A DNA stretch of 64,000 nt from Phymatolithon calcareum (lineage: Eukaryota; Rhodophyta; Florideophyceae; Hapalidiales). Location of the stretch: the NCBI GenBank assembly GCA_977006965.1, contig OZ345352.1:1-64000 (forward strand), read 5' to 3'. Below are positions 39,518-50,358 of this stretch, piece after piece; within the stretch, counting starts at the first letter, position 1; every line of letters starts with the position of its first letter. Both the position numbers and the translations under genes were made by a program. A model generated the notes under the pieces. The model searched no databases, had not been told where the DNA came from, and worked only from the letters and a program-made list of their open reading frames with translations.

Positions 39518-42226
39518 GTTGATGAGTGGTTCATCCCGCTCGTACGTGCGCCGAGCAGGCACGTGTACGTACCGTTTAACAATGGAGTTCGGATACACTT
39601 CACTCCAATGAAGCTCCACAAGCTACATCGGCAGTTCTTCCATCCGTCTGCTGGTAAGCTCTTCAATTTGCTCCGCAAAGCACGCCCCGAGAATGCCACA
39701 CCAGAAACTCTCAAGATTCTCAAAGAAATCTCGAAGAGGTGCGACCCATGCCAGCGCATCCGCCCTGCACCAACCCGATTTCGTGTCTCGTTTGGCACCG
39801 AGAATGCGCGGTTCAACGAGCGCATATTAATGGACGTAATGTACATCGGCTTTTCCCCCATCTTGCATATCGTCGATGAATCGACTCGCTTCTCTGCCAC
39901 CCGCTTCCTTCCTGACGTGAGTACCCTTTCGATATGGGATACGCTCTTAAGATGCTGGGCAACGATTTACACAGGTCTACCCAACCGTATACTGGTGGAC
40001 TATGGCAGCGCGCTAGGTAAGAGCGAGCCGTTCGTTTCTCTGGCGGCGAGATGCAACGTTGAAATCGAGTCGACTGGCAAAGAAGCACACTCCAGTCTCG
40101 GCGTAGGCGAGAGGTACCATGAACCGCTCCGCACTACGTTTCGAAAGATGCTTCTCGACTACCTGAACCGGAACAAGGACCTTCTACTCCAGCTCGCAGT
40201 CAAGGCCATGAACGACACCCTAGGACCAGAGGGATTAGTACCGTCTTCTCTGGTATTTGGCGAGCTTCCAAAGGTCTACACTCCATCTGAAATCCCCAAA
40301 GCACGTGACACGCTAGGGGAGCGAGCAGCCATGGTGCACACCGCACGCACCGAAATGCAACGCATCATTTCGAAGATGCGCATATCACGCGGCTTGAAAC
40401 ACTCGGTTCCCGCCGTTGCCGACAAGTCTTTTGAGCCTGGCGACCAAGTATTGGTCTGGCACGAGAAGGTCGTTAACAACCGAATAGGCGAGTGGTTAGG
40501 ACCGTTTACCGTCCTCGGCATGGATCATGTCAAGAAGATCGTGTACGTACAGGATTCCAAAATTGGGGCAGCTCGACCTTTCGGCATTGTACAGGTTAAA
40601 CCTTACAACATGCCTATCGACATCGCGCGTTCACTCTTCTCGGACATTTACCGCAGTCTCACGTACTTCTCATCCACCGATGAGGAGGACCATTCCATCC
40701 ACCTCACGGAGGTTATTGATCCGAAGGATCCCCGTGCGGTATCGGAGGAGATGACACAAGCGAAGCGAGAAGAAGTCAAAGGACTCCTCGATCGCGGGAC
40801 ATTCAGGGTAATTCTGCGCGAAGAAGTTCCCCCTGACGGTAATGTGCTCCCAGGAAGGTTTGCTCTGGCCATAAAATCATCCGAAGATGGCCAGATCAGA
40901 TTCAAGGCCCGTTACGTCATCGGTAGTCATCGCGACAAGATGAAAGACATGATGGTGCACAATGCTGCAACCCTTCAGCCGCAATCCATCCGTCTCCTTC
41001 TCGCACTTGCAGCCGGACATGGCTTCAACACCTGGACATCTGATGTTCAACAAGCCTACTTACAATCTTCTGAGCCACTCTCGCGTGAGATTTTCATCAC
41101 GAAACCGGTACCCGAGTTCGAACTTCACCCTGATCAGTGCTTAAAGCTTCTCAAGCCACTCTACGGACTCTGCGACTCCGGTGACCTGTGGCACAAGACG
41201 CTTGATGAGCACCATCGTCACGTTCTCGGTATGTCCCCCTTTCGATCCGACCCAGCTTTGTACAAGCTAATGTCGGATGGTCTACTCATCGGACTCAGTG
41301 GAGGTTATGTAGATGACCTCCTGCGAACTGGAACGCGAGAGTTCCGCGAGCGAGCTAAGATTACAAGCGAACGTTTTCAGATGGGCGAAGACGAGGAAAT
41401 CCCATGCACGTTCAGTGGTTTTTCACTAGCTCGCGGAAAGGATGGAACGCTTGAACAACACCAGCACTTTTACCTTCAGAAGCTAGAGAAGCTTGACCTA
41501 GACGCTCCTTTTTCCGAACTTCGCTCGATGCGAATGCGACTCGCTTGGCTCGCGAACACCCGCCCGGACTGTCTCTTTGACATCTCTCAACTCGCTCAAG
41601 TGACAGAAGACCGCTTCATTACGGACAGAGCTGGCGTAATTCGACAGATGAACAAGGCTACCAAGTACGCCATCGACAATCGGATCTCGCTCAAGATCCC
41701 CAAGCTGGACTTAGACTCACTGCGCATCATTGGGTTTTCGGACGCGTCTTTTGCGAACAACCACGACATGTCGACTCAGCTTGGTCACATTTGTTTTTTG
41801 CCCGATCGGTATGGAAACTCTGTACCCATTTCCTTTAAGAGCTACAATTCCAAACGAATAACCCGCTCCGCGATGGCCGGTGAAGTTATCGCGTTCAGTG
41901 ATCTCTTCGATGTCGCCGTGACGCTCTCAGAAGAACTCGGCGAAATTTACGGACGGAAGATACCGGTACAACTTTTCACTGACTCTAAGTCCCTCTTCGA
42001 CGTCATCTCAAAGGGTTCTCGGACGTCTGAAAAGCGTATGATGTTGGACATTGCTGCCGCTCGCGAAGGATTCCGCGACAAAGTCATCTCGGACATAGGT
42101 TTCGTTCGCAGCTCGAAGAACCTCGCCGATGGTCTAACTAAGCCCATGTCTCAAGCAGCACTTCAGAATGTTGTATCATCCGGTTTTCTATATGTCCAAC
42201 CCGAACAGTGGATCATCCGCAACTAG
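39518..42226 (+). CDS. pol: Integrase, reverse transcriptase and RNase H of copia element
   Basis: Same frame as protease after one TAA. Integrase: zinc-binding His/Cys segment (LHRQFFHP...CDPCQR), then catalytic Asp in MDVMYIG, Asp in VDYGSALG and Glu in VGERYHE, with about 36 residues between the last two. Reverse transcriptase: KARYVIGSHRDK, TSDVQQAYLQ and the polymerase box YVDD at about residues 582-585 counted from 39563. RNase H: GFSDASFAN, SAMAGEVIAF, FTDSKSLFD and NLADGLTKP. The order integrase before reverse transcriptase defines Ty1/copia. No other defects seen. Confidence 0.9.
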   Translation, partial: VDEWFIPLVRAPSRHVYVPFNNGVRIHFTPMKLHKLHRQFFHPSAGKLFNLLRKARPENATPETLKILKEISKRCDPCQRIRPAPTRFRVSFGTENARFNERILMDVMYIGFSPILHIVDESTRFSATRFLPDVSTLSIWDTLLRCWATIYTGLPNRILVDYGSALGKSEPFVSLAARCNVEIESTGKEAHSSLGVGERYHEPLRTTFRKMLLDYLNRNKDLLLQLAVKAMNDTLGPEGLVPSSLVFGELPKVYTPSEIPKARDTLGERAAMVHTARTEMQRIISKMRISRGLKHSVPAVADKSFEPGDQVLVWHEKVVNNRIGEWLGPFTVLGMDHVKKIVYVQDSKIGAARPFGIVQVKPYNMPIDIARSLFSDIYRSLTYFSSTDEEDHSIHLTEVIDPKDPRAVSEEMTQAKREEVKGLLDRGTFRVILREEVPPDGNVLPGRFALAIKSSEDGQIRFKARYVIGSHRDKMKDMMVHNAATLQPQSIRLLLALAAGHGFNTWTSDVQQAYLQSSEPLSREIFITKPVPEFELHPDQCLKLLKPLYGLCDSGDLWHKTLDEHHRHVLGMSPFRSDPALYKLMSDGLLIGLSGGYVDDLLRTGTREFRERAKITSERFQMGEDEEIPCTFSGFSLARGKDGTLEQHQHFYLQKLEKLDLDAPFSELRSMRMRLAWLANTRPDCLFDISQLAQVTEDRFITDRAGVIRQMNKATKYAIDNRISLKIPKLDLDSLRIIGFSDASFANNHDMSTQLGHICFLPDRYGNSVPISFKSYNSKRITRSAMAGEVIAFSDLFDVAVTLSEELGEIYGRKIPVQLFTDSKSLFDVISKGSRTSEKRMMLDIAAAREGFRDKVISDIGFVRSSKNLADGLTKPMSQAALQNVVSSGFLYVQPEQWIIRN

Positions 42227-42288
42227 ATCATCCGTTTTTCCCTTTATTCATGTCAATCCATCCCAATTCCCCCTCTCCTGTTCAATCG

Positions 42289-43734
42289 TTATATCCCTTT
42301 AAAATGTCTTACATCTGTCACACGCAAGTCTCTCGTTCCGTCTCCGCCACACCGGTGAAGGACTTCCGGAGATAAAGCCAATGCTGACTTCTCCTCTGAG
42401 TCGATTATAACTCCCATATTCGCATCTACTACAACCGCGTGATCGACACCCTTCACCTCTTGGAGACGCACAACGAATACCCCGCTTCGTTTGGACCCGA
42501 GCAGTCGGAACGCGCACATACGATCCGATGACTGTATCGCACGCTGGATTTCGACATCACGTGACGCGCGGCAGCCCACACGCGACTCTGTTGCTGCGCG
42601 AAGAACCTCCCCAACTGGCTTAAACGTCGTATAAAGTCGCGGATCCGCGTCTACGAACTGTTGCACCCAGGTACCGGCTGTACACCGAGGCTGTCCCGCA
42701 ATCTCTCTACGAACTTCCACATTCCACGCAACCGGAGATCGTGCACCAATACCAGAGGTTATCACAGCAACACCCGGATAACGGCGAAGAAAGGCCAAAC
42801 CATGACCAGCAACAACCTCGCTGCGCACCATCCTACAGTCACGCCTCGACGAATCACGACGCGCTGGTATGAAGCAATCCGAGGTCCTTTCCCATTCGTG
42901 CTCGGCCCGAGAACTCCGGACTGCATAGGTGGTCATGACAATCGCTCCATCACGAACACCACCAAACAGTTCCGCATCCCAGCCTACGGGGTGGAACCCC
43001 GCAACAGGTGACTTGGCTTGATCAGTCGCGTGAGGGACGCCCGCCTCCAACACCAGCCCATTCCCGTCCGTACTGTCATCCCCCATCATGAGCGCCTCGA
43101 CAAGCCAGCGCCCGTCCACATCATACTGCGCCCGCGCGTCCGACGAGGACCCCGCTGCCAAAGGAGAGTCAGCAAGCAACTCCAATCCATGGGAACGGAC
43201 CCCCGCCGGTTCCACGAGCGCAGCAGTGGTGGGCAAAACCCCGGTTCGGCGATTCACAACACACGCCCGTCTTCGCTCTCTCTCCCGACGCCGGCCCCGC
43301 TTTGTGCGCCATACTGGCACGCTCCAGTCTAAGCGTCGGCGAGCAATACGCCGAATCCCATCTGTGACAGGCGCCACCTTCGCCGCCCAGGCACGCATTC
43401 GCATAGTTGTGGCACGCCCCGCGATCGCATCGTCTAACATCACAGACGATGCAGCACGCTGCTGTTGCCCGTGTTGCCGCTGTCGCCTCTTGCGAGCCAT
43501 CCCGGCCCGCCCACCATGCGGCTTCCGTATGTCCGTCGGCCCCGCCGCCGCGCGCTCTCCGTTCCCAACACGAGGGCGGCCGCCGAGATCATCCTGCTTC
43601 TTAGTCTTGGCAATCGTGCCCCACCCACCACGAGGCCAGTTGTTTTTCCTTCGGCGCGTGGTCCGCGCTCTTTTGGCGGAGCGCTGCAGTGCCGCGCCCT
43701 CGCACCGCCATATATCATGTACCCGACCCGACAT
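42289..43734 (-). CDS. Antisense accessory ORF inside copia element
   Basis: 481 codons from ATG 43734, antisense to the element, convergent with pol and ending 63 bp past the pol stop. N-terminal third is very basic (KRARTTRRRKNN, ARKRRQRQHGQQQR, RRRERERRR); the remainder is compact. The C-terminal segment GVFVVRLQEVKGVDHAVVVDANMG-type (His then Asp/Asn, then IDSEEK) and the earlier GQPRCTAGTWVQQ resemble the His-Asp and Cys neighbourhoods of papain-fold Cys peptidases; this is a weak inference. A TATA-like ATAAAAG on the minus strand sits about 130 bp upstream. Kept open for 1.4 kb within a young element, so probably functional. Confidence 0.55.
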   Translation of the reverse strand: MSGRVHDIWRCEGAALQRSAKRARTTRRRKNNWPRGGWGTIAKTKKQDDLGGRPRVGNGERAAAGPTDIRKPHGGRAGMARKRRQRQHGQQQRAASSVMLDDAIAGRATTMRMRAWAAKVAPVTDGIRRIARRRLDWSVPVWRTKRGRRRERERRRACVVNRRTGVLPTTAALVEPAGVRSHGLELLADSPLAAGSSSDARAQYDVDGRWLVEALMMGDDSTDGNGLVLEAGVPHATDQAKSPVAGFHPVGWDAELFGGVRDGAIVMTTYAVRSSRAEHEWERTSDCFIPARRDSSRRDCRMVRSEVVAGHGLAFLRRYPGVAVITSGIGARSPVAWNVEVRREIAGQPRCTAGTWVQQFVDADPRLYTTFKPVGEVLRAATESRVGCRASRDVEIQRAIQSSDRMCAFRLLGSKRSGVFVVRLQEVKGVDHAVVVDANMGVIIDSEEKSALALSPEVLHRCGGDGTRDLRVTDVRHFKGI

Positions 43735-43933
43735 GCGCCAGTCGCCTTTCACTCATCTGGGGTGCGCCAGTCAGCCATGCAAGGATATCGTGTCCTCCAT
43801 TTGGGATCAAGAGCTAATGCCCGCACAACATGCAATGCTTTTAATTTTCCCGCCATGTCCCTTTTATTTGATCCTTTTTTTTTTTTGATAGTGTATTTGA
43901 TGGTCATTTTGATGTATCACACAGGCAGCCCAT

Positions 43934-43942
43934 GGGAGGGAG
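43934..43942 (+). promoter_or_regulatory. Polypurine tract
   Basis: GGGAGGGAG immediately before the TG of the 3' LTR, the expected primer site for plus-strand synthesis. Confidence 0.8.
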
Positions 43943-44272
43943 TGTCAATCATACTCCCTGGGCACCTCATGGGTGCTTACATGGGCTTACACTCACCGGC
44001 CCCAAAGGCCGGCGAGTTCCTGTGTTGCTACATATCCCGCTGACCATCCCCCTCATCTTTGGTTCCCCCTGGTAGAACGTAACAGACTAAGTAAAGCTAA
44101 AGGCTACTTTGGTCTACCGCGAAGGCATTGGCCGGAGCCCGTTCTCACGAGAAGGTATTGGCCCGATCACACCCGCACCAGCTACTCCTTTCCCCTTTTC
44201 CGCGCGGCCACCCAGCCGTCCGATCGTACGGACGGCCGATCGCGCGAGGCACGAAGTGGCCGTTTGACGACA
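43943..44272 (+). repeat. 3' LTR
   Basis: 330 bp, two substitutions from the 5' LTR, followed by target duplication CTTTG. Confidence 0.9.
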
Positions 44273-44277
44273 CTTTG
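44273..44277. repeat. Target-site duplication, right
   Basis: CTTTG, matching 36691-36695. Confidence 0.85.
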
Positions 44278-45250
44278 AGTTTCCAATTTTTGAGAAAGCT
44301 ACAATGCAATCGCACATCGTGACAGTGGATGTACAATTTGCATCCACGTGGCAGCATATCCACAGTTTTACAAGAAGAGAGAACGGTATGCCAAGCTCCC
44401 GAAATCACAGCGATCCTCAGGTATGCAAAGGGGGACATCGACATGAAAAACGCAATCGAAATATTACTTCTAGTGAGCACGATATTATTACGAGAAGAAT
44501 TGTAGACGGATACTGAGCACCACATGGAGATCCTACGCAATATATTAGAAGTTATGAACTAAACCGTGAAAGACTGTTAAGAACATTAGATAATTTGTGG
44601 TTGTACGTGTTCCAGACGGGAAAAATAAGAAGGACAAAATTTTGTTTAGATGGATATACACGATGTGACAAGCATAGTGGATGAGAAAACAGATCGGGTC
44701 TATGCCAGCAGAATGCAATTGTATAGTGCTGATATTGACGGAAAAAGGCAAGCAATAAACTGACAAAACAAGAAGACACTCTGAGACTAAGTAAGAGAGA
44801 TAATTGAAAAACTCGTCGATGTACCTGAAGAGCCTGCCGAGTTCTTTCACAACATGCGCAAGAATGAGAAAAATTTGAGCTTGTTGAACTGGCGGAGTGA
44901 ACAATAAGATTACAAAAGTGGGGATGTGTCAATCTTTGGCGACTTACCTGACCTCGACGTGCAATCCACTACCAAGCTCGCGACAAATGAGATAGAATGG
45001 AAAACCCTTAGAACCTCGAAACGTTGCTAGTCCCACTAGGGGAATATGCAGAATGAATGAATGAATGGGGAGATGTTTTTAACTTGATATGGTCGACTTT
45101 AGCAATCTACAATGCTGGACCATCAGAAAAAACCTATGAACGTGTCTTTATAAAACATCTCGTTTCCTTAGGAAATGCAAATTCCTAATCTACTTCTGCT
45201 CGGAATCAATTGTACCAAGGAAATTGAATGAGGCAGAAGACGTTCCACGG
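44278..45250. other. Intergenic, no gene seen
   Basis: AT-rich, only short random frames. Includes a short ATGAATGA run near 45055. Confidence 0.4.
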
Positions 45251-45347
45251 CCTCGAGATTAGTTTGACAGAAGGCGCTCACTCCAGCTGAATCAAATTAT
45301 GATTCGATTCAGTTGGAGTGAGTGCTTTTGTGATACCAATCTCGAGG
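45251..45347. repeat. Long near-perfect hairpin
   Basis: 97-bp palindrome: CCTCGAGATTAGTTTGACAG... pairs with ...ATACCAATCTCGAGG. Arms of about 47 bp differ at around nine positions and are joined by only a few bases. Could be a small foldback element or a hairpin RNA gene. Confidence 0.75.
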
Positions 45348-46812
45348 CACCATGTCGACATCGTATTGTGTAATTTCAAGCAGGCGTACCGACGCGTGTG
45401 CGAGGACTGGTCTCAAGACAGCATACTTGGGTCGGCTTGTGCCTCATTCAAAGTTCCTTGACATGTTGTATCGGATTCCAAACTGCAGTACTTCAGGCCA
45501 CTTGATTTTTAATCCTAGAGGAACCACAGACAATGAGAAGATGTCTATCGAGTAGACTCCGTTTCTATTCATCATCTATCCACGACATGACATTCGAACT
45601 ACCGGCAAAGTGCATGGGACAACGGTACAATTCCAGCGAACAGGTAAATCGACGGTGTTGCGCCACAGATCTCTTTATTGCCGTTTACTGTGCTGTACAT
45701 CCTACTGTACAGTATTGTCCGTCTTTGTGTTTAAAATTCACGTTGAAGAAGGGGTTGACAATTCTCTTCGATCATCCTATGGATCGTACCTGCTCAGCAC
45801 CCCGCCACGCAGGTTCTGCGTCATTCCTTCACTCCGTTCTGCATTTTGGGCCAACGGCGCCACTAATCAACGGCCGTAGTCCACAAATACTGTGCAGAAA
45901 TGTTATTCACGGAACACTTTTTGGCGACTATTGTAGATCCCATTTCCACACTCTGTGATCGGGCCGACTACACGCGTATCATCACGAGTGCGTTTCGTGG
46001 CCCACTTTGTAAGCACGTCACTAAACGTCGTAAATTTGTCACGCCAAGTTGTAGTTTGTCAGAACGGAGTGTCCCAAGACGTCATGAAATGATGATTTCC
46101 AATGGGCCGTTCCGCCCCTAGAGAATTTACACGGACCGCACGGCAACTTTACATCGATGTCTCTATGTGCAAAATCTGAAATATATTTTCCATCATTCAT
46201 TACAGTAGAGTTCTAGTATATTTGAGAAATTTGTCAATATTCAATTGAATTTAAAGCCCCCAGAGAAAACCCAATGAATCTTCCGGAAATTAGGACTGCT
46301 TTCTATCTATACGTGTCATCTGCTGCTCAAGAGTGTAATGCGAAACTATAGTTTTCGTCCGTTCTCGAAAATTTATGCAATTCTGATTTCTATAGCAACC
46401 CTGCTAGATGTAATTGGATTTCTGTATACTGCACAGAGCTCTTCTTCCATGCTGTATGCTGTATTGTGGCCTGTCATGAACAGAATGGCCACTGCCCCTC
46501 CGTGTACAAGTGGGTCAAAAGCACTGCATGTCACCCCCATTCGAGCACAAACCGGATGCCATCAAAGATTCGCACAACTCTCATCGATTGCTGGAAGCCA
46601 GACTCGTGTCCAACTCGCACCCGATCACTGCAGTGACCACCTCTCTTCGAACGCAACTTTGATCACCCGCCCGCTCGAGCAGTCGCCGTACTGTCCCTCC
46701 TGCCTCTAATATCCACTCTCCGCTTTCTGTGCCACACATCCCAATCTCCCTTGAACTTCCAAACGGACCTGTGAATCCATCATCACGTCCCTATCACCTC
46801 ACATTCCTCACC
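45348..46812. other. Intergenic, no gene seen
   Basis: No recognised coding sequence. The last 150 bp before 46813 are C/T-rich, as expected of a promoter leader for the UCH-like sequence that follows. Confidence 0.4.
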
Positions 46813-47491
46813 ATGTCCGGCTGGGTTCCCCTTGAGGCAAACCCTCGCGTTCTCACCGACTTCGCGCATGCCCGAGACACTCTCCTTCTGCGATGTGTGG
46901 AGCGCCGACCTTCTCGATCTCGTCCCCGCCCCTCGCCATGCAGTTCTTCTTCTCTTCCCGCTCACGCCATCCCTGAATGCCCCTGGTGCATTCTCCGGTG
47001 CATCACCTTCTGTCACCACCGCCGCGTCTCCCCTCTCTTCATCCGGCAAACCATCCCCAATGCATGCGGCACCGTCGCCCTGTTGCACGCGCTCCAGCGG
47101 GACGCCATGCAGTCCAAGTTTCCCGCGCGCGAGGGCAGTGTATTAGGTAGACTCGGCAACGCCATGAAGGGCAAGACGCCGGCGCAATGCGCGGAAGCAT
47201 TGGAGGCTAGTGGCGAATTGAATACCGTGCAGAAAGAGTTTGCACTGCGCGGTCAGACGGCACCGCCGGCGGCAGGGGAACATGTAGATTTGCATTTTGT
47301 CTGCTTTGTGGAGAAGGATGGTGAGTTGTATCAGCTTGATGGACGGAGAGATGCCGGCTAAGCATTGTGAGACGGCACAGGAAAATTTATTACAGGATGC
47401 TTGTAGGATTGTCAAGGATGAGTTTATGGCTCGGGATCCGAGCGAACTTAGGTTTACGATCATCGCTTTGGCAGAATATGTTGAGGAGTAA
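46813..47491 (+). pseudogene. Ubiquitin C-terminal hydrolase (UCH family), frame-broken
   Basis: Homologue of UCH-L3/YUH1-type deubiquitinases, which release ubiquitin from small adducts. Recognisable in order: WVPLEANPRVLTDFAHA (frame 1), LSFCDVWSADLLDLVPAPR and AVLLLFPLTPS (frame 2), RQTIPNACGTVALLHALQRD with the active-site Gln and Cys (frame 1), DLHFVCFVEKDGELYQLDGR with catalytic His and Asp (frame 1), then CETAQENLLQDA and RDPSELRFTIIALAEY (frame 2). All catalytic residues are present, but three frame switches are needed and no convincing introns with GT...AG explain them. Either a young pseudogene or a gene with uncorrected indels. Confidence 0.8.
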
Positions 47492-48996
47492 TTTTGGCTC
47501 ACTCTTAGTTAACAATGAGGGTCTTTATTGTCGCGTGCTGCGATGCACCTATCTTTTCTTCAACCACTTCTGTGCCCGTGTAATTCAGAGATCTGTCCTG
47601 TCTCTTCAACTACCATTGACATGGTCTGCAATTCTTTCTGGCAGTGTCAGGGGGAGAACGAATTATGGGACTGTTCATAAACTCATTGTACAGCAGTATT
47701 TGTGCTACCAATTTGTACATTTTGGAAATGTGAATCCCCCCACAGCAGCTGCATTCAACAGTTGAAATGCACGTGGCGGTTTATGGCAATTACGGTACAA
47801 AATTTTGACAAGAACGCTGTTGTTCGAACTAAACTACTACTGCAATGACCGCCGCCCGCCCGCTTTCTTCCATGAGTCAGATAGAACCCTGCACAACAAT
47901 ACGTTGGAAGACCCAAAACCAAGACCAAGAGAAGTGCATTTTAATAGCAGCCGTGTGCATTTGAGCCCAAACATGAAGCGAAATACACATTGCAGGAGCA
48001 AAGTCCAAGATAAAAATCTGTACGATCGTTCTTCTGTAGAAGGTGCATCTCAAGTCCGCTTGAAACCCACGCATGAAACCAAGATCGTGAATTCTACTTC
48101 TAGGGCATGGAGCGATATTGTCTGTGCTTGGTAGGCACGGCACAATCCCTGATGCTTCTACAGTACTGAAAAGAACAGGCATGAATTTCTCGTCTTCGTG
48201 TTAGACTCTGCTTTTCCGCCGTCATTCCGAAGGGGAGTCGAGAACGCAACATGAATGCATTATCTATGCATTTGAATGTGGGTAATAATGCGCACAGCAG
48301 AGCAGAGCTATTCGCAGCAGGTGTATAAAAGTCTTTTGGGAACCATGTGTTCGAAAATCTCCGCTCCGCTCCTTTGGTGAACACCATTACCAATACACAG
48401 GGATGGATCATCGATAAGAAATATGCACGCACAGGACGAAAACTCGTGTTAGGACATGTAATTCGCGCTGACCACTTGACTACATCAATGGCATTCCTAA
48501 TTCGCCCCTCGAACATTGAGGAATGAGGACGGTCTCAACATTGTAATCTGGAGCCATTCTTCATTGCTTTCATTTGCCCACAATGCAGACACGCAAACCA
48601 GTGCCTATCAGCATGACCACGGTATTTACAACCTCAAATTCAGAGAGCTTTATGATTTCATTCTATGGTTTCCCTACTAGAGCAAGCAGCATTTCGGAGG
48701 CATGTTAGCGCTCGCCGGATTTGCTGTTAGCATGTGTTCACTCAATATCCATTCCTACTCATCCTTTCCCATTGTGTGTTTCGTGACTTTCATCCGCATT
48801 TCCAGCAGAAAGGCGTTATAAATATGCTAGAGTGGATTTGAGGACGAACTAAGGTTTTGATCGTGGCCTGTTGGAACAAGACCGGATCGGATTAGATAGA
48901 AACAACTTCTATGTCTCTCACATTGACTGTGACCATTTCTACAGAAATGTTTATGCAGAGCAGAGCTGCGAACAGGAATGCGGACTTGGACTTAGC
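47492..48996. other. Intergenic, no gene seen
   Basis: Only short frames without family resemblance. Nothing supportable. Confidence 0.4.
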
Positions 48997-50115
48997 TTAC
49001 TCTTCTCTCACGTCTTGCAATGCGATGCTCATCGGTCCGCCATCGTCTTCAACTGCGTTAGCATGTGCCCTCAAATCAGCCAATATCGGTCGTGTAAGTC
49101 GCGCCCACATCTCAGTTGGGGTCATTTTCACACCCGATTGCACACTACGCGGTTCCAGTAACTCCACAGCCTCTGCCCACACTCTTAGTCGCGCCGCTCT
49201 TATCCGTGCCTTCTCATCCGCATCGTGCGGCACTATAGAACTCGTTGCAGCAAGCCCACGACGACTGAATGCTTCATGGAATCGTCTAGATTCCGCCTTT
49301 GAGATCGGAAAGTCCCAGAATCCCTGTGCAGCACCATGGTGCTTCTGACACCAACCGCGCAACGCCAGCTGATACGTTGACTTTCGATGATGCGCGATGC
49401 TGGCCTTCGGCCGGTGCCATAATCGTGCTTCAAGTGCGTCCGAGTCACCAAACAGGTCCCCGCGTGCAGATAACGCTACCTGTCGCCCCACATGTGCGTA
49501 ACCCACCGAAGGCAATCGAGCGATCACATCACCGCCCGCCACCACTCGCCAATGTGCTATACCTAGAGCATCGTAGATAGCTCGGAATGCACCATTGCCC
49601 ACACGGGGAGATCCGAATGTTGACACCAGTGCGCTCTCGCCACCGCGAAGACGCCCCCAGCACGGTTGCAATACAACGTCGGCAGAACAAAGTGTCGCCA
49701 GCGCACCGCCTAGCGAATGTCCGCAGAACAACACCGGTCGTGCCTGCACTGCTAGCAGATCACGGATCGTACGCAGAAGCTCATGTGACACGGAGCTGTA
49801 CGCCTTGACAAAATCGACATGTACACGGGCGCGTCGGAAGCGTAGGGACTGGCGAAGAGCCTCGATCTCTCCCTCCACGCAGTTTGGATGTGGTGGATCG
49901 GCGCTGCGAGCAATCTCCGCTGCATTCGGTGTCTTGTCCAGTGGAAGATCAGTGGGAAGCACATGTTTGAGAGCTACTTGAACCAGTTTGACATCCGTAG
50001 AGATATTAGTTGAACTGGACGTTCCTTTGAAGAAGATGCATATACGATCGGAAGCCTGAAGAACGATAACTCTCGTGTCGGTTAACTCACTGGAAATACA
50101 TTTCACCACCGCCAT
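48997..50115 (-). CDS. Class-3 (fungal-type) lipase
   Basis: 372-residue alpha/beta hydrolase from ATG 50115, probably a triacylglycerol or phospholipid/galactolipid lipase. FFKGTSSSTNISTDV near the N-terminus matches the oxyanion FxGT strand. The nucleophile elbow is CGHSLGGALA with Ser134, followed by STFGSPRVGNGAF. Catalytic Asp is Asp196 in VAGGDVIARLP, and His is in SIAHHRKSTY (242 or 243). The ~115-residue C-terminal extension, rich in charged helices, is not recognised. No signal peptide, so likely cytosolic or organelle-associated. Intronless, no defects. Confidence 0.85.
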   Translation of the reverse strand: MAVVKCISSELTDTRVIVLQASDRICIFFKGTSSSTNISTDVKLVQVALKHVLPTDLPLDKTPNAAEIARSADPPHPNCVEGEIEALRQSLRFRRARVHVDFVKAYSSVSHELLRTIRDLLAVQARPVLFCGHSLGGALATLCSADVVLQPCWGRLRGGESALVSTFGSPRVGNGAFRAIYDALGIAHWRVVAGGDVIARLPSVGYAHVGRQVALSARGDLFGDSDALEARLWHRPKASIAHHRKSTYQLALRGWCQKHHGAAQGFWDFPISKAESRRFHEAFSRRGLAATSSIVPHDADEKARIRAARLRVWAEAVELLEPRSVQSGVKMTPTEMWARLTRPILADLRAHANAVEDDGGPMSIALQDVREE

Positions 50116-50358
50116 ATTATGTTGAGAAAGGTCTGTGTGGCGGCAAAATTTCTACCAGTTTCCAGAGCTGCAGACCGCTTCTTGCACGATATCACCAAAG
50201 TGGAGGAGGGCAGATCGCGAGAGAAGGAAATTCATTTTGCCCACAATTTTACCTGATTTTAACCGTGATACGCCAAATATCAAGAAAGGGATTGCCTTCT
50301 GCATGGTCTCGAGAACCTGCAATAATAAAATTTAAGACCAAAAAACGTGACCACAGAG
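50116..50358. other. Intergenic, no gene seen
   Basis: Short spacer between lipase start and the end of the synthetase remnant. Confidence 0.4.

Larger units (their letters stand above)
36696..44272 (+). mobile_element. Complete Ty1/copia LTR retrotransposon
   Basis: 7577-bp element: two 330-bp LTRs, 5-bp target duplication, gag, protease, integrase, reverse transcriptase and RNase H in copia order on the plus strand. A large antisense ORF lies between pol and the 3' LTR. The LTRs differ at two of 330 positions (36909 C/44156 T; 36928 T/44175 G), so insertion is recent. Coding is nearly intact: one -1 frame change between gag and pol, and one TAA between protease and integrase. Confidence 0.95.

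Noticed and set aside
43088-43888. 266-codon plus-strand ORF before the 3' LTR
   Set aside because: Arg/Pro/Ser-rich shadow of the antisense accessory ORF; no retroelement protein motif.
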